This document shows positions 1 through 8,600 of a DNA stretch of 64,000 nt, in pieces. The stretch covers positions 49,416 to 113,415 of the forward strand of contig JAFSKR010000043.1 in assembly GCA_017448825.1 (NCBI GenBank), given 5' to 3'. How positions within the stretch are numbered: position 1 is the stretch's first letter; every line of letters begins with the position of its first letter. The notes under the pieces were generated by a model. That model was not told the origin of the DNA, did not search any database, and saw only the letters and a program-made list of their open reading frames with translations. A program made the translations under genes and the position numbers. Source of the DNA: Bacteroidaceae bacterium. Its GTDB lineage: Bacteria > Bacteroidota > Bacteroidia > Bacteroidales > Bacteroidaceae.

Positions 1-1
1 C

Positions 2-1531
2 GCGGATTCTTACGGTATGTATGGAAACATCTACCATCATGTGGGAGGCATCCATGCCAAGGGCGAGATGCGCAAGGTGTACGACTGGGACTCGAACAAG
101 TACCTGGGCGAGATACCGCAGGCCGAACGCACCTACACTGTGGTGGGGCAGATGAACGAGCATCAGGTGAGTGTTACGGAGACCACGTATGGCGGTCGTG
201 AAGAACTCTGGAAGACTGAGGGCATGATTGACTATGGTTCGCTCATCTACATCGCCTTGGAGCGTTCCACCTCAGCTCGCGACGCCATCCACATCATGAC
301 CTCATTGGTGGATCAGTACGGCTATTGTTCAGAGGGTGAGACCTTCTCCATCTGTGACAAGAACGAGGCATGGATTCTGGAGATGATTGGTAAGGGCAAG
401 GGTGAGAAAGGTGCTGTGTGGGCGGCTGTCAGGATTCCCGACGATTGTGTGTCAGCTCATGCCAACCAGAGCCGCATCACCCGTCTGAGCCAGTATGACA
501 AGAAACAGGTGTTGTGCTCGAAAGATGTGATTACATTTGCACGTAAGAAGGGTTACTTCTCGGGCAAGGATGCCGAGTTCTCTTTCCGCGATGCGTATGC
601 ACCTAACGATTTTAGTGCGGTGCGGTATTGCGAGGCGCGTGTGTGGAGCATCTTCAACCGTCTGTGCGATGGCATGGAGCAGTATGTGGATTATGCCAAG
701 GGCAACGACCTGAAAGGCGAGATGCCACTCTACATGAAACCCAAGCAGAAGGTGACCCTTCATGATGTGATGAACGGGATGCGTGACCACTACGAGGGCA
801 CCCCGTTTGACATTCTGAACGAGCTGGGTGCAGGGCCTTACAATATGCCTTATCGTCCCACACCCTTGGAGTGGGAGAGCGAGGGCAAGAAATACTTCAA
901 CGAGCGTCCAGTTTCCACCCAGCAGACGGCTTTCTCGTTTGTGGGTCAGATGCGCGCACAGTATCCCGATGCCATTGGTGGTATCGTGTGGGTGACCAAC
1001 GACGACCCCAACATGGCTCCCTACGTGCCGCTTCATTGCTGCATCACCGAGATGCCCAAGTGTTTCCGTCGCATAGACGGTGTACAGGACGATGTCACCT
1101 TCTCCTGGGAGAGTGCCTTCTGGGTACAGAATGCCGTGAGCAATCTCGTTTACCCTTACTATGAAAAGATGTTTCCCGATGTGCTGAAGCAACGGGAGAA
1201 GATGGAAGCGGATGTTGACGCGGGAGGAATGGAAGAGTATCCGCTCCAGTTGCTCAAGGAACAGGGTGAAGGAGCTGTGGTGAAGTACTTGACCGAGGCA
1301 TCGCTCATCCGTTCCAACATGATGTTGGCTGCATGGCAGCACCTCTTCGAGTACCTCATGGTCAAGCACTTAGACATGGCAACGAAGAAGACTGCCGACG
1401 ATGACCCTCTGCTCATCAACTTCGACAAGACCGCAAACGGCTTTGCCGCTCCTCCCACACGTCCAGGCTACCCAGAGGCATTCCGCAAGCAAATCATCAA
1501 AGAAACAGGTGACAAATACTTGATGAAGTAG
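2..1531 (+). CDS. C69-family dipeptidase, 5' end outside the window
   Basis: This is the C-terminal part of a peptidase family C69 (U34) dipeptidase, a secreted or periplasmic Ntn-type cysteine peptidase that cleaves dipeptides. The frame is open to the left window edge (it reads DSYGMYGNIYHHVGG before and after the first internal Met at 17), so the N-terminal signal peptide and the nucleophilic Cys are missing. The visible part has family hallmarks: the block VTETTYGGREEL near the start, GMIDYGSLIYIALERS followed by ARDAI, and W-rich segments such as KNEAWILEM. About 509 residues are visible, against roughly 540-560 for complete Bacteroidetes members. The next gene starts 5 nt after the stop, so the two are probably cotranscribed. 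The family call is confident; the substrate is not known. Confidence 0.9.
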   Translation, partial: ADSYGMYGNIYHHVGGIHAKGEMRKVYDWDSNKYLGEIPQAERTYTVVGQMNEHQVSVTETTYGGREELWKTEGMIDYGSLIYIALERSTSARDAIHIMTSLVDQYGYCSEGETFSICDKNEAWILEMIGKGKGEKGAVWAAVRIPDDCVSAHANQSRITRLSQYDKKQVLCSKDVITFARKKGYFSGKDAEFSFRDAYAPNDFSAVRYCEARVWSIFNRLCDGMEQYVDYAKGNDLKGEMPLYMKPKQKVTLHDVMNGMRDHYEGTPFDILNELGAGPYNMPYRPTPLEWESEGKKYFNERPVSTQQTAFSFVGQMRAQYPDAIGGIVWVTNDDPNMAPYVPLHCCITEMPKCFRRIDGVQDDVTFSWESAFWVQNAVSNLVYPYYEKMFPDVLKQREKMEADVDAGGMEEYPLQLLKEQGEGAVVKYLTEASLIRSNMMLAAWQHLFEYLMVKHLDMATKKTADDDPLLINFDKTANGFAAPPTRPGYPEAFRKQIIKETGDKYLMK

Positions 1532-1536
1532 ATTCC

Positions 1537-2253
1537 ATGAAGACATTACCCTTACTTGTTTTTATAGCCTTGATTTCCAGTGCTGTGCTGACCAGTCTTG
1601 GCAGTTGCCATGTGCAGGCACGAAACATTGACAACGACGTACAGTCAGCACTCTCGCAGACCTTGGCAGAACGCCCTTCATACGTGGTGGATGCCGATAC
1701 CATTCGTGTTTACCGCAGCTACATCGTCACAGCCGAAGTGCGCGACACGGCATCCATTTCCGTGAAGACCATCCGTCAAGGCGAACGGGACGTAGCCGTG
1801 TTCGAAGCCGATGCCGGCTACTCGTTCCTTACGCTTTGGGGCTTGTCCGACCAACGTCCTGCTGGCACGTTGGCGGTGCTTGCCATACTGTGGGCAATCG
1901 GTTGTTATTGGTATCGGCGCAGACATCCCGAGGTGTGCATGGTCGTGGCAAACGGCAGCCACATCGCTTTCGGAGGTCTCTTTTATGTTCCAGAGGAAAG
2001 CGCTTTCCACACCGATAGCGGCACAGAGCTTCACCTCACTCCCATGCAGCAGCAACTCATGGAGATGTTTTTCCGTTCACCCTCCCATACCCTCTCCAAA
2101 CAGGACATTTGCAACACCCTCTGGCCCAAGAAACCCGATGCCAATGACACGCTCTACACCCTTATCCGTCGCCTCAAACCTGTCATCGAGGAACATAGCC
2201 AACTCAAAATTGAGTCGGATAGGGGACGTTCTTATCGGTTGACTGACAAATAG
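1537..2253 (+). CDS. Membrane-anchored OmpR-type winged-helix regulator
   Basis: This 238-residue protein begins with a hydrophobic signal-anchor (about 4-24). A small extracytoplasmic region follows (about 25-105), then a second hydrophobic segment (about 108-126) ending in the positively charged YRRRHP. The C-terminal 80 residues resemble a Trans_reg_C winged helix: LTPMQQQLMEMFF, then LSKQDICNTLW, LYTLIRRLKPVIE and the wing GRSYRL. The predicted topology is periplasmic sensor loop with cytoplasmic DNA-binding domain, a one-component transmembrane regulator comparable in concept to ToxR/CadC but with the DNA-binding domain at the C terminus. No receiver domain is present. It lies 5 nt downstream of the C69 dipeptidase and just upstream of an outer-membrane receptor with its own promoter, which it may control (inference). 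Confidence 0.7.
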   Translation: MKTLPLLVFIALISSAVLTSLGSCHVQARNIDNDVQSALSQTLAERPSYVVDADTIRVYRSYIVTAEVRDTASISVKTIRQGERDVAVFEADAGYSFLTLWGLSDQRPAGTLAVLAILWAIGCYWYRRRHPEVCMVVANGSHIAFGGLFYVPEESAFHTDSGTELHLTPMQQQLMEMFFRSPSHTLSKQDICNTLWPKKPDANDTLYTLIRRLKPVIEEHSQLKIESDRGRSYRLTDK

Positions 2254-2303
2254 ATAGCTTTTCTGTCAACAAAATGTCAGACAAATGTCAGGGAACTTTT
2301 TCG

Positions 2304-2332
2304 TTGGATGGTGAAACTGTTTCATACCTTTG
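2304..2332 (+). promoter_or_regulatory. Bacteroidetes-type promoter of the outer-membrane receptor
   Basis: TTG at 2304-2306 and TACCTTTG at 2325-2332, 18 bp apart, match the Bacteroidetes sigma-ABfr -33/-7 consensus. The expected start point is about 24 nt before the ATG at 2363, which also argues that 2363 and not the upstream TTG codon at 2330 is the translation start. Confidence 0.75.
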
Positions 2333-2362
2333 TGGCGCAAAACAATTTTAACGCACAAAAGT

Positions 2363-4492
2363 ATGAAACAGTTTTTTCTTTTCTTTTTCTTGATGAGTGC
2401 TTCTGTTGTGCTCAAGGGACAGGAAGTGGCAACGGATTCGTTGCAAACGGATTCAACGGTTATCAGCAAGTCTGTAGAACTCAAGGAGGTCACTATCAAA
2501 GCAGAACGGGTGGTGCAGACGGATGAGGGCATGAAAGTCTTCCCTACGGAAAAGCAACTGGAGGCTTCGCCCAATGGGTATTCGCTTCTGCAGAAACTCA
2601 GCTTGCCGGGCATCAAGGTGGATGAGGTGATGCACACGGTGTCGTCGCCCGAACTGATAGGTTCCGTGCAGGTGCGCATCAACGATGTGGTGGCATCGAT
2701 GCAAGACCTGCTGTCGCTGGACATGGCGATGGTGCAGAGCATCGACTACATCACCTCGCCAGGGCTTCGCTATGGTGAGGGGGTGGCGTATGTGATTGAC
2801 ATCCATGTGCTTCGCCCCATGAGCGGGTATGTGGCAGGGGGTAACATTCTCCAGTCGCTCAACAGTCGAAGGAATACCGACGATGTTTATTTCCGCCTGA
2901 ACCACGGCAAGAGTGAGTTTTCGTTGGGTTACGACTTCAGTTGGACGGACTTTCGTGGTTACCGTTTCGACGACAGGACGGATTATCTGTTGGCGGATGG
3001 CACGACCGCTTCGGTCATCACCCGCAGCATTTCCTACAAGAATCCCAACATTCATCATGGTCTTTCGCTGAAATATAGCCTTGCCGAGGAGGAGAAGTAT
3101 CTCTTTTTGGCCACACTTTCGCAAGGTTTTAACCATTCGCCTTCCTACCATAACCAACAGGAAGTCGTCATGCCCCTTGCCACCGACACAGTGAATTACC
3201 AAAGCAAAGACCGTAACAACAGCACCCAGCTCGACCTTTACTTCAACCTCCGCCTGCCTCATGCACAGACGTTGACAGCCAATGCTGTGGGCACGTTTGT
3301 GGGCAGCCGTTACCGCTATTCGTCCGATGCCGTATCGCTCTATCAGTATGAGGCGAAGGGCAAGACCTATTCGCTGACGTCGGAGGCACTCTATGAGAAC
3401 CGTCTCAAGCCCTTCACGCTGTCGGCTGGGGTGAAGTATCATCAGCAGTACATCGGCAATGAGTATAGCGGTGATGTGTTGAGGGACAATCCGTTGCGGG
3501 AGTCGGGTCAGTACTTCTATGCCCAACTCAGAGGCGCACTGATTCCGTCGCTCACCTATAGGGCTGGCATGGGTGTGAGCCACCTGCATTATAGTCAGTC
3601 GGGCACATCCTACAGCTATTGGGTGCCCCGTCCGAACGTACTTTTGAATTACAAGCTGACCCCTTCGCTTTCGGTGAATTATGTGTTCAACCTGAAAGCC
3701 AGTGTCCCCCGCATCGCCTACATCACTGACGTGACCCAAACCAACAAACGGGTGATGACCTCTTCGGTGCTGGTCGAGGAACTGAACGTCGGTAATCCCG
3801 ACATCAAGGTGACACCCAACACCGAGCATTCGCTGAAGGTCACTTACACCAGCCCTCATCTGGTCAACAATTTTCACGCGATGTTTCGCAACTGCCATCG
3901 AACCTATATGCAAGACATCACCCGACAGACGCTCCCCGACGGCACGACGCAGTTTCTCTTCTCGCGGAGCAACCAGCGGAGCATCAAGATGTTGTATGTG
4001 ATGGACGACCTCACCCTTCACCTTATTCCCGAAACCCTCGACCTCTCCCTCAACGGCTCCTTCTTGCGGTGCTTCAACTTTGGCGACCACTACACCCACT
4101 GCCGCAGCACCTTCATGGGCGGTGCCGACCTCCAAGCCTATCTCGGCAATTTCGCCCTTTCTTTCCATTACGACAGCGGGTGGCATTTCCTCGAAGGTGA
4201 AGGGAAAGGGGATAATTCCTACTCCACCTATCTTACCGCCTCCTATCAACTGGGCAAGTGGGGAACGCTCTCCCTCTTCTGGCAGCATCTCTTCGACAGC
4301 AATGTGCGGCAAGAGCAATTCGAGCGCCTCAATCGCTATCTGCACAGGATGTACACCGCCTATTCCACGGATATCGGAAACATGATTTCCGTGCAGCTGA
4401 CCGTCAACCTCTCGCATGGAAGAAAATATCAGACGAAACAGCAAACGTTGAAGAATACCGCAGTGGATGCAGGGGTCGTGAAGCAAGAATGA
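2363..4492 (+). CDS. TonB-dependent-receptor-like outer-membrane beta-barrel protein
   Basis: The 709-residue protein has a signal peptide (MKQFFLFFFLMSASVVLKGQ). A plug-like domain follows (about 35-150: ELKEVTIKAERV, then SLLQKLSLPGIKVDE and IDYITSPGLRYGEG), and after it a long series of alternating aromatic/polar strands forming a barrel. It ends as a beta-strand-rich region without the usual terminal Phe. The plug resembles the Bacteroidetes outer membrane beta-barrel family rather than a SusC, because no carboxypeptidase-like N-terminal extension is visible. It stands alone without a SusD partner. The start at 2363 is chosen because it gives a clean signal peptide just after the promoter. 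The substrate is unknown. The gene immediately upstream encodes a membrane-bound regulator on the same strand. Confidence 0.8.
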   Translation: MKQFFLFFFLMSASVVLKGQEVATDSLQTDSTVISKSVELKEVTIKAERVVQTDEGMKVFPTEKQLEASPNGYSLLQKLSLPGIKVDEVMHTVSSPELIGSVQVRINDVVASMQDLLSLDMAMVQSIDYITSPGLRYGEGVAYVIDIHVLRPMSGYVAGGNILQSLNSRRNTDDVYFRLNHGKSEFSLGYDFSWTDFRGYRFDDRTDYLLADGTTASVITRSISYKNPNIHHGLSLKYSLAEEEKYLFLATLSQGFNHSPSYHNQQEVVMPLATDTVNYQSKDRNNSTQLDLYFNLRLPHAQTLTANAVGTFVGSRYRYSSDAVSLYQYEAKGKTYSLTSEALYENRLKPFTLSAGVKYHQQYIGNEYSGDVLRDNPLRESGQYFYAQLRGALIPSLTYRAGMGVSHLHYSQSGTSYSYWVPRPNVLLNYKLTPSLSVNYVFNLKASVPRIAYITDVTQTNKRVMTSSVLVEELNVGNPDIKVTPNTEHSLKVTYTSPHLVNNFHAMFRNCHRTYMQDITRQTLPDGTTQFLFSRSNQRSIKMLYVMDDLTLHLIPETLDLSLNGSFLRCFNFGDHYTHCRSTFMGGADLQAYLGNFALSFHYDSGWHFLEGEGKGDNSYSTYLTASYQLGKWGTLSLFWQHLFDSNVRQEQFERLNRYLHRMYTAYSTDIGNMISVQLTVNLSHGRKYQTKQQTLKNTAVDAGVVKQE

Positions 4493-4507
4493 GAAAAGGT
4501 GTGCTCG

Positions 4508-4596
4508 ATACCCCCAAAGGGGAGTGAGTCATACCCCCAAAAGGGGAGTGAGTCACACCTCTAAAGGGGAGTGAGTCACACCCCTTTTGGGGGTAT
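4508..4596 (+). repeat. Tandem 23-24-bp GC-box repeats with terminal inversion
   Basis: Three direct units lie at 4508-4530 (23 bp), 4531-4554 (24 bp) and 4555-4577 (23 bp). Each has the form ATACCCCCAAAAGGGG followed by AGTGAGTC. They are followed by an inverted half unit at 4578-4596 whose CCCCTTTTGGGGGTAT is the exact reverse complement of 4531-4546. A transcript could fold unit 2 onto the inverted end as a 16-bp stem, so this may act as the 3' end of the receptor mRNA, although no U-tract follows. Confidence 0.8.
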
Positions 4597-4646
4597 GGGC
4601 GATACGGATTTGTGGTCTTTGGGCGGGCCATTTTTCCCTTTGTTTG

Positions 4647-4678
4647 TTTGGTCACTTCGTTTGAATGTCGTACCTTTG
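4647..4678 (+). promoter_or_regulatory. Bacteroidetes-type promoter of the YccF gene
   Basis: TTTG at 4647-4650 and TACCTTTG at 4671-4678 are separated by 20 bp, an excellent match to the phylum consensus. The predicted leader to the ATG at 4720 is about 35 nt. Confidence 0.75.
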
Positions 4679-4719
4679 TGGCTGTTTCATCAAAATCAGC
4701 GATTTGAACAACAAGGAAA

Positions 4720-5097
4720 ATGAAAATTCTGGGTAATTTGCTATGGTGGCTGTTTGGCGGCTTGGAGGCAGCACTGGGATATTTTACCGCCAGTTTGGCA
4801 ATGGTGTGTACGATTGTGGGCATTCCCGTGGCATTGCAGACTTTCAAGATAGGTTTGCTCTGTTTGTGGCCCTTTGGTGCGAAGGTGAAGAAAACAAAAA
4901 GTCCAACGGGCTGCATCCGCATTCCGTTGAACATCTTGTGGGTTATCTTTGGGGGATTTTGGGCGTGGTGTAACCACATCTTTTTTGGTGTGCTGCTCTA
5001 CATCACCATCATCGGCATCCCCTTCGGCAAGCAGCATTTCAAAATGGCTCGTCTCTCTTTGGCACCTTTTGGGAAAGATGTGGAATTGAATTTTTGA
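4720..5097 (+). CDS. yccF: YccF-domain inner-membrane protein
   Basis: This is a 125-residue polytopic membrane protein with the duplicated YccF (DUF307) pattern. Each half has a W/F-rich hydrophobic helix (LGNLLWWLFGGLEAALGY and ILWVIFGGFWAWCNHIFFG), followed by TIVGIPVALQTFKIGLLCLWPFG or TIIGIPFGKQHFKMARLSLAPFG. The repeated IGIP...F.....L...PFG motif is diagnostic. The length matches the family (about 120-150). The biochemical role is not established. It is preceded by its own promoter and followed by a convergent gene, so it is probably monocistronic. Confidence 0.9.
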   Translation: MKILGNLLWWLFGGLEAALGYFTASLAMVCTIVGIPVALQTFKIGLLCLWPFGAKVKKTKSPTGCIRIPLNILWVIFGGFWAWCNHIFFGVLLYITIIGIPFGKQHFKMARLSLAPFGKDVELNF

Positions 5098-5115
5098 GAC
5101 GGGATACCACAGCCG

Positions 5116-5700
5116 TCAAGCAGGAAGAGGTGTCTCGTTTCCTCCCTCTTCACCTAAGAAAGTGTATTCAAAATGAGGGCTTTTTGCTGATGGAAACTGA
5201 GAACGAGGGTCAATTTCCGGGCGATGCTGCAGATGGTCAACGATGCGGTTGTAGGCATCCATCGCGCTGATGGCCTTGAGGCGTACTCGGAAACGGGTGT
5301 CGATGTACTTGCATTTGCCCGTTTCCGGCATGGTGATGACACGCTTGAAGAGCAAGCCTGCTTCCCACCATCCTATTTTCTCTTCGTTCAGTGCATCAAG
5401 GGCTGCTTTCTTTTTCTCTGCCATCGTTTGTACACGGTCGGCTTTCTGCTCCTTGCGCAGCGCCTCTTCCTCCTTGAACTGCTCTATTGTCTCTGCCTCG
5501 GTTTTCAGGAAGAGCACGTAGTTGGAGTAGCTTACCTTCAGGCGGAAGGGGTAGAGGTTAGAGGAGTTCAGAAAGGTGGAGATGCGGCTGGCCGTGTTGC
5601 TTTCCACTTTGATTTCATCTATGGTATGAAGAAAATCGATGGCATCATCTACACTTTTGGCCAAATACTCGTGGTCAAAATATCTAACGTATAAGTTCAT
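5116..5700 (-). CDS. Conserved hypothetical cytosolic protein (194 aa)
   Basis: I do not recognise a family. The 194-residue product has no signal peptide or membrane helix. The N-terminal half (1-75) looks like a compact alpha/beta domain. A charged helical linker at about 76-105 (EQFKEEEALRKEQKADRV) may form a coiled coil. The C-terminal region contains GWWEAGLLFKRVITMP and a basic/aromatic segment. The predicted start at 5700 sits about 24 nt downstream of a good promoter box, and the gene converges with yccF. It is probably a real gene because of this promoter and its codon use, but the function is unknown. Confidence 0.6.
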   Translation of the reverse strand: MNLYVRYFDHEYLAKSVDDAIDFLHTIDEIKVESNTASRISTFLNSSNLYPFRLKVSYSNYVLFLKTEAETIEQFKEEEALRKEQKADRVQTMAEKKKAALDALNEEKIGWWEAGLLFKRVITMPETGKCKYIDTRFRVRLKAISAMDAYNRIVDHLQHRPEIDPRSQFPSAKSPHFEYTFLGEEGGNETPLPA

Positions 5701-5729
5701 ATTGTTTGTCTGATTGGTTTTTCTGGGTG

Positions 5730-5737
5730 CAAAGGTA
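5730..5737 (-). promoter_or_regulatory. -7 box of the 194-aa hypothetical gene
   Basis: Read on the minus strand this is TACCTTTG, the Bacteroidetes -7 element, with the ATG at 5700 about 24 nt downstream of the predicted start point. No convincing -33 TTTG is visible in the A/T-rich DNA upstream. Confidence 0.6.
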
Positions 5738-5751
5738 CGGAAAAAACTAAA

Positions 5752-5888
5752 AACTAAAATCTAAAAATTAAAAATTTGCTACCGCATCAGAGAAAAACTA
5801 AAAACGCGAACTAAAAACGAATTTGCTACCGCACTTCAGCGTCAACTGCTTGGCGAACAGCTGCGGTAGCAAACTTTTTGTTTTAGTT
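5752..5888. repeat. TTTGCTACCGCA inverted-repeat element, likely terminator
   Basis: The core TTTGCTACCGCA occurs at about 5774-5785 and again at 5822-5833. Its complement TGCGGTAGCAAA lies at 5862-5873. The outer parts of the arms also pair (AACTAAAAACGAA at 5809-5821 against the T-rich stretch ending AGTT at 5888). On the minus strand this gives a long stem flanked by T-rich DNA just after the methyltransferase stop codon at 5883, so a terminator role is likely. A related element lies at 34350-34456. Confidence 0.65.
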
Positions 5889-7253
5889 TTTGGTTTTTCT
5901 GATTCTCCATTCGGCAGGATAGAGATTGTTGGCACGGTTGCCGATGTTTTTGGCAAAGCCGAGAGGATGTCCCTGGTACGTGATGAGCACGTAGCCCCGT
6001 GGCGTGTCGGCTGGCAGTTGCAATGCCTCGGTGCGCAGGTAGGCAATGGCTTGGTTTTCATCCACCTCCACCCTTGGGAAGGCCTCTGGGCTTAGGTGGT
6101 TGCTCATGGTCAAACTGTGGCAGGGCTGTAGGTTTTTCCCTTTCATGATGGCCAATTCGATGCCTGCATGAATCACTCTGAGTGTACTCTTTGCCTGCTT
6201 GAGGACATCTATATGTGCCGTTGGGAAAGCGGTGAAGGTCTCTTGAGTTTCCATGATGGTGAAGTCTTGGGCATCAGATAGCCAGCCATTCAGTTCGGCA
6301 GGAGTCTTACTGCTTGTCTTTCTCTGCTTGCAGTCTTTCTCCTTTCTCCTCCTTCCCGCTTCTGTCGTCAGTGGCTCATGGTCTGTTTTCTTTCGCAGCA
6401 CGCTGATGAAGAAGCCCTCCCCCTTGATGCAATGAGGAAAGAAATGGGGGTTCTTCTCAGCAAGCCCCCATTCGGGCAGAGGGTGGCATGAGAGCACGTC
6501 TGCTCCCAAAGTGTTGGCTATCCATTGTACGTTCTCTTCGTCTTCCAACGGGTTGTAAGTGCAGGTGCTGTAGATGAATAGCCCTCCAGCCTTCAACGTG
6601 TGCCAGATGTCTTGCACGATGTCCCGTTGCCGCCGCCAGCAGGTGTCCACATTGGCGAGGCTCCATTCCCCGATGCTGTCGGGGTCTTTGCGGAACATCC
6701 CTTCGCCCGAGCAAGGTGCATCGCAGATGATGAGGTCGAACATACCGCTGAAAGTGCCAAAGTCCTCGGCATAGTTGTTGGTGACGATACAGTTGGGATT
6801 GCCCCACTTGATGATGTTTTCTGCCAAAATGTTGGCTCGCTGTCTCACCACCTCGTTGGCCACCAGCAGGGAACCTTGGGGCAGGTGGGAAAGTGCCAGT
6901 GTTGACTTTCCGCCAGGGGCTACACAGAGGTCAAGTGCTGTAATTGGTTCGGTGACATAATGTTTCAGCACATGAGCCAGAAACATGGAAGAAGCTTCCT
7001 GCACATAGTAACAGCCCGCATGGAAGAGTGGGTCGAACGTGAAGGAAGGGCGTTCGGAGAGATAAAAGCCATCGGCACACCAAGGGACAGGCTCTGTCTC
7101 CGTCCTTGCTTCCATTTCCCCCATTCCCCTTTTCTCGGGATTGATGCGGATGCTGGTTGGTGCAGAGTCGGAAAGTGCGTCGGCAAGCAGAGCGTACTCA
7201 TCCTTGCCGAGGTAAGCGGTCATGGCTTGTTCGAAGTCGTGCGGTAGATTCAT
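5883..7253 (-). CDS. RsmB/NOP2-family rRNA cytosine-C5 methyltransferase (RsmF-like)
   Basis: This 456-residue SAM-dependent RNA m5C methyltransferase probably acts on 16S rRNA. An N-terminal RNA-recognition region (1-100) is followed by the Rossmann SAM-binding motif ALDLCVAPGGKST. Next come the catalytic loop CDAPCSGEGMFRKDP and the motif YSTCTYNPLEDEEN, which carry the two catalytic cysteines of the family. The C-terminal 150 residues resemble the PUA-like extension of RsmF proteins. The start codon overlaps the folA stop by 4 nt (ATGA), implying translational coupling in a thyA-folA-methyltransferase operon. The exact target base is not predictable from sequence alone. Confidence 0.88.
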   Translation of the reverse strand: MNLPHDFEQAMTAYLGKDEYALLADALSDSAPTSIRINPEKRGMGEMEARTETEPVPWCADGFYLSERPSFTFDPLFHAGCYYVQEASSMFLAHVLKHYVTEPITALDLCVAPGGKSTLALSHLPQGSLLVANEVVRQRANILAENIIKWGNPNCIVTNNYAEDFGTFSGMFDLIICDAPCSGEGMFRKDPDSIGEWSLANVDTCWRRQRDIVQDIWHTLKAGGLFIYSTCTYNPLEDEENVQWIANTLGADVLSCHPLPEWGLAEKNPHFFPHCIKGEGFFISVLRKKTDHEPLTTEAGRRRKEKDCKQRKTSSKTPAELNGWLSDAQDFTIMETQETFTAFPTAHIDVLKQAKSTLRVIHAGIELAIMKGKNLQPCHSLTMSNHLSPEAFPRVEVDENQAIAYLRTEALQLPADTPRGYVLITYQGHPLGFAKNIGNRANNLYPAEWRIRKTKN

Positions 7254-7738
7254 GCTTTTCTTTCTAAATTGACGAAAGCATACCGATAGGCGTGTTTCTC
7301 ATCCACTTCATGTTCCTCTCGGAAAGTTTCCACCCACTCGTCTTCATCGATTTCTGGGAAGAACGTGTCGGCTTTTTCTGGGGTGTCGTAGATGTAGGTG
7401 AGGCAGAGGCGGTCAGCCTTGGGAAGTGCCTCTTTGTACACCGAAGCACCGCCGATGATGTACACATCGCCCTCGCAGGAGGCAAGTGCTTCGTCAAGGG
7501 TAGGGTAGAGGTCAGCACCCGGAAAGTCCTCGGCCTTTCCTCGTCGTGACAGGACGATGTTGCGTCGGTTGGGCAACGCACCCTTGGGTAGGCTCTCAAA
7601 CGTGCGGCGACCCATGATGATGGTGTTGCTTGTCGTCAACGCCTTAAAGCGTTTTAGGTCGTTGGGCAACCAATAAATCAGTTTGTTCTCTGAGCCGATG
7701 GCTCTGTTCTCAGCTATGGCAACTATTATAGAAATCAT
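7250..7738 (-). CDS. folA: Dihydrofolate reductase
   Basis: This enzyme reduces dihydrofolate to tetrahydrofolate with NADPH, regenerating the cofactor consumed by the neighbouring thymidylate synthase. The 162-residue product begins MISIIVAIAENRAIG, has the WLPNDLKRFKALT block and TIIMGRRTFESLPKG, and later YIIGGASVYKEAL (the NADPH-binding GGxxxY region). All are classic DHFR motifs. The start is placed at the internal Met because the family begins exactly there; the frame extends 7 codons further upstream. It lies 35 nt after thyA and overlaps the next gene by 4 nt. Confidence 0.96.
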   Translation of the reverse strand: MISIIVAIAENRAIGSENKLIYWLPNDLKRFKALTTSNTIIMGRRTFESLPKGALPNRRNIVLSRRGKAEDFPGADLYPTLDEALASCEGDVYIIGGASVYKEALPKADRLCLTYIYDTPEKADTFFPEIDEDEWVETFREEHEVDEKHAYRYAFVNLERKA

Positions 7739-7773
7739 CAGTAAATTGTAAATAGTCAAATTATAAATACACC

Positions 7774-8571
7774 CTATACGCTGACCGTCGCTTTGATATG
7801 TGGATGAGGGTCATAGTCCGTCAGTTCGAAGTCCTCATACTGGAAATCGAAGATGCTCTTCACGTTCGGGTTAATGTGCATCTTAGGCAGTGGACGCGGT
7901 TCGCGGGTGAGTTGCAAACGTGCTTGTTCCAGATGGTCAAGGTAGAGGTGGGTGTCGCCCGTGGTATAGACGAAATCGCCTGCTTTTAGGTCGCACACCT
8001 GGGCTACCATCATGGTCAGCAACGAATAGGACGCGATGTTGAATGGCACACCAAGGAAGGTGTCGGCACTGCGTTGATAGAGTTGGCAACTCAATTTACC
8101 GTTGGCCACATAGAACTGAAACAGGATATGGCACGGCGGCAGGTTCATGTTCTCGATGTCTGCCACGTTCCAAGCCGAAACCAGCAGTCGGCGTGAATTG
8201 GGATTGTGCTTGATTTGGTCAATCACCTGACTGATTTGGTCGATATGTCCCCCGTTGTAGTCGGGCCAACTGCGCCACTGGTAACCGTAGATATGTCCCA
8301 CGTCACCCGTTTCAGGGTCAGCCCATTCGTTCCAAATGCGTACACCACGCTCCTGCAACCACTTTGCGTTGGTGTTTCCCTGCAAGAACCACAGCAACTC
8401 ATAGATAATCGACTTCAGATGTAACTTTTTGGTTGTCAACATCGGGAAACCCTCTTCCAGATTAAATCGCATCTGGTTACCGAACACAGAGATGGTGCCT
8501 GTGCCTGTGCGGTCGCCCTTCTGTACACCCTCCTTCAGGATGCGGTCGAGCAAGTCAAGATATTGTTTCAT
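7774..8571 (-). CDS. thyA: Thymidylate synthase
   Basis: ThyA converts dUMP to dTMP using 5,10-methylene-tetrahydrofolate and yields dihydrofolate. At 265 residues it matches the short E. coli-type enzyme. Visible motifs are GDRTGTGT near the N terminus, the catalytic Cys147 in [10 protein letters not shown], the phosphate-binding [20 protein letters not shown], and the C-terminal IKATVSV. It is followed by folA, a functional pairing seen in many bacteria. The preceding TonB-dependent receptor ends only 29 nt upstream and no clear promoter is visible in between, so readthrough from that gene is possible. Confidence 0.97.
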   Translation of the reverse strand: MKQYLDLLDRILKEGVQKGDRTGTGTISVFGNQMRFNLEEGFPMLTTKKLHLKSIIYELLWFLQGNTNAKWLQERGVRIWNEWADPETGDVGHIYGYQWRSWPDYNGGHIDQISQVIDQIKHNPNSRRLLVSAWNVADIENMNLPPCHILFQFYVANGKLSCQLYQRSADTFLGVPFNIASYSLLTMMVAQVCDLKAGDFVYTTGDTHLYLDHLEQARLQLTREPRPLPKMHINPNVKSIFDFQYEDFELTDYDPHPHIKATVSV

Positions 8572-8600
8572 ATTTTAGGTGATTAGGTGTTGTCTATAAA

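Noticed and set aside
2453-4486. A 677-codon minus-strand open frame opposite the outer-membrane receptor
   Set aside because: It is the mirror of a well-supported gene; the translated sequence is His/Val/Arg-rich with no domain, and no promoter or neighbour supports it. Similar long antisense frames (452-1369, 30912-32411, 54261-55766, 57773-59311) were discarded for the same reason.
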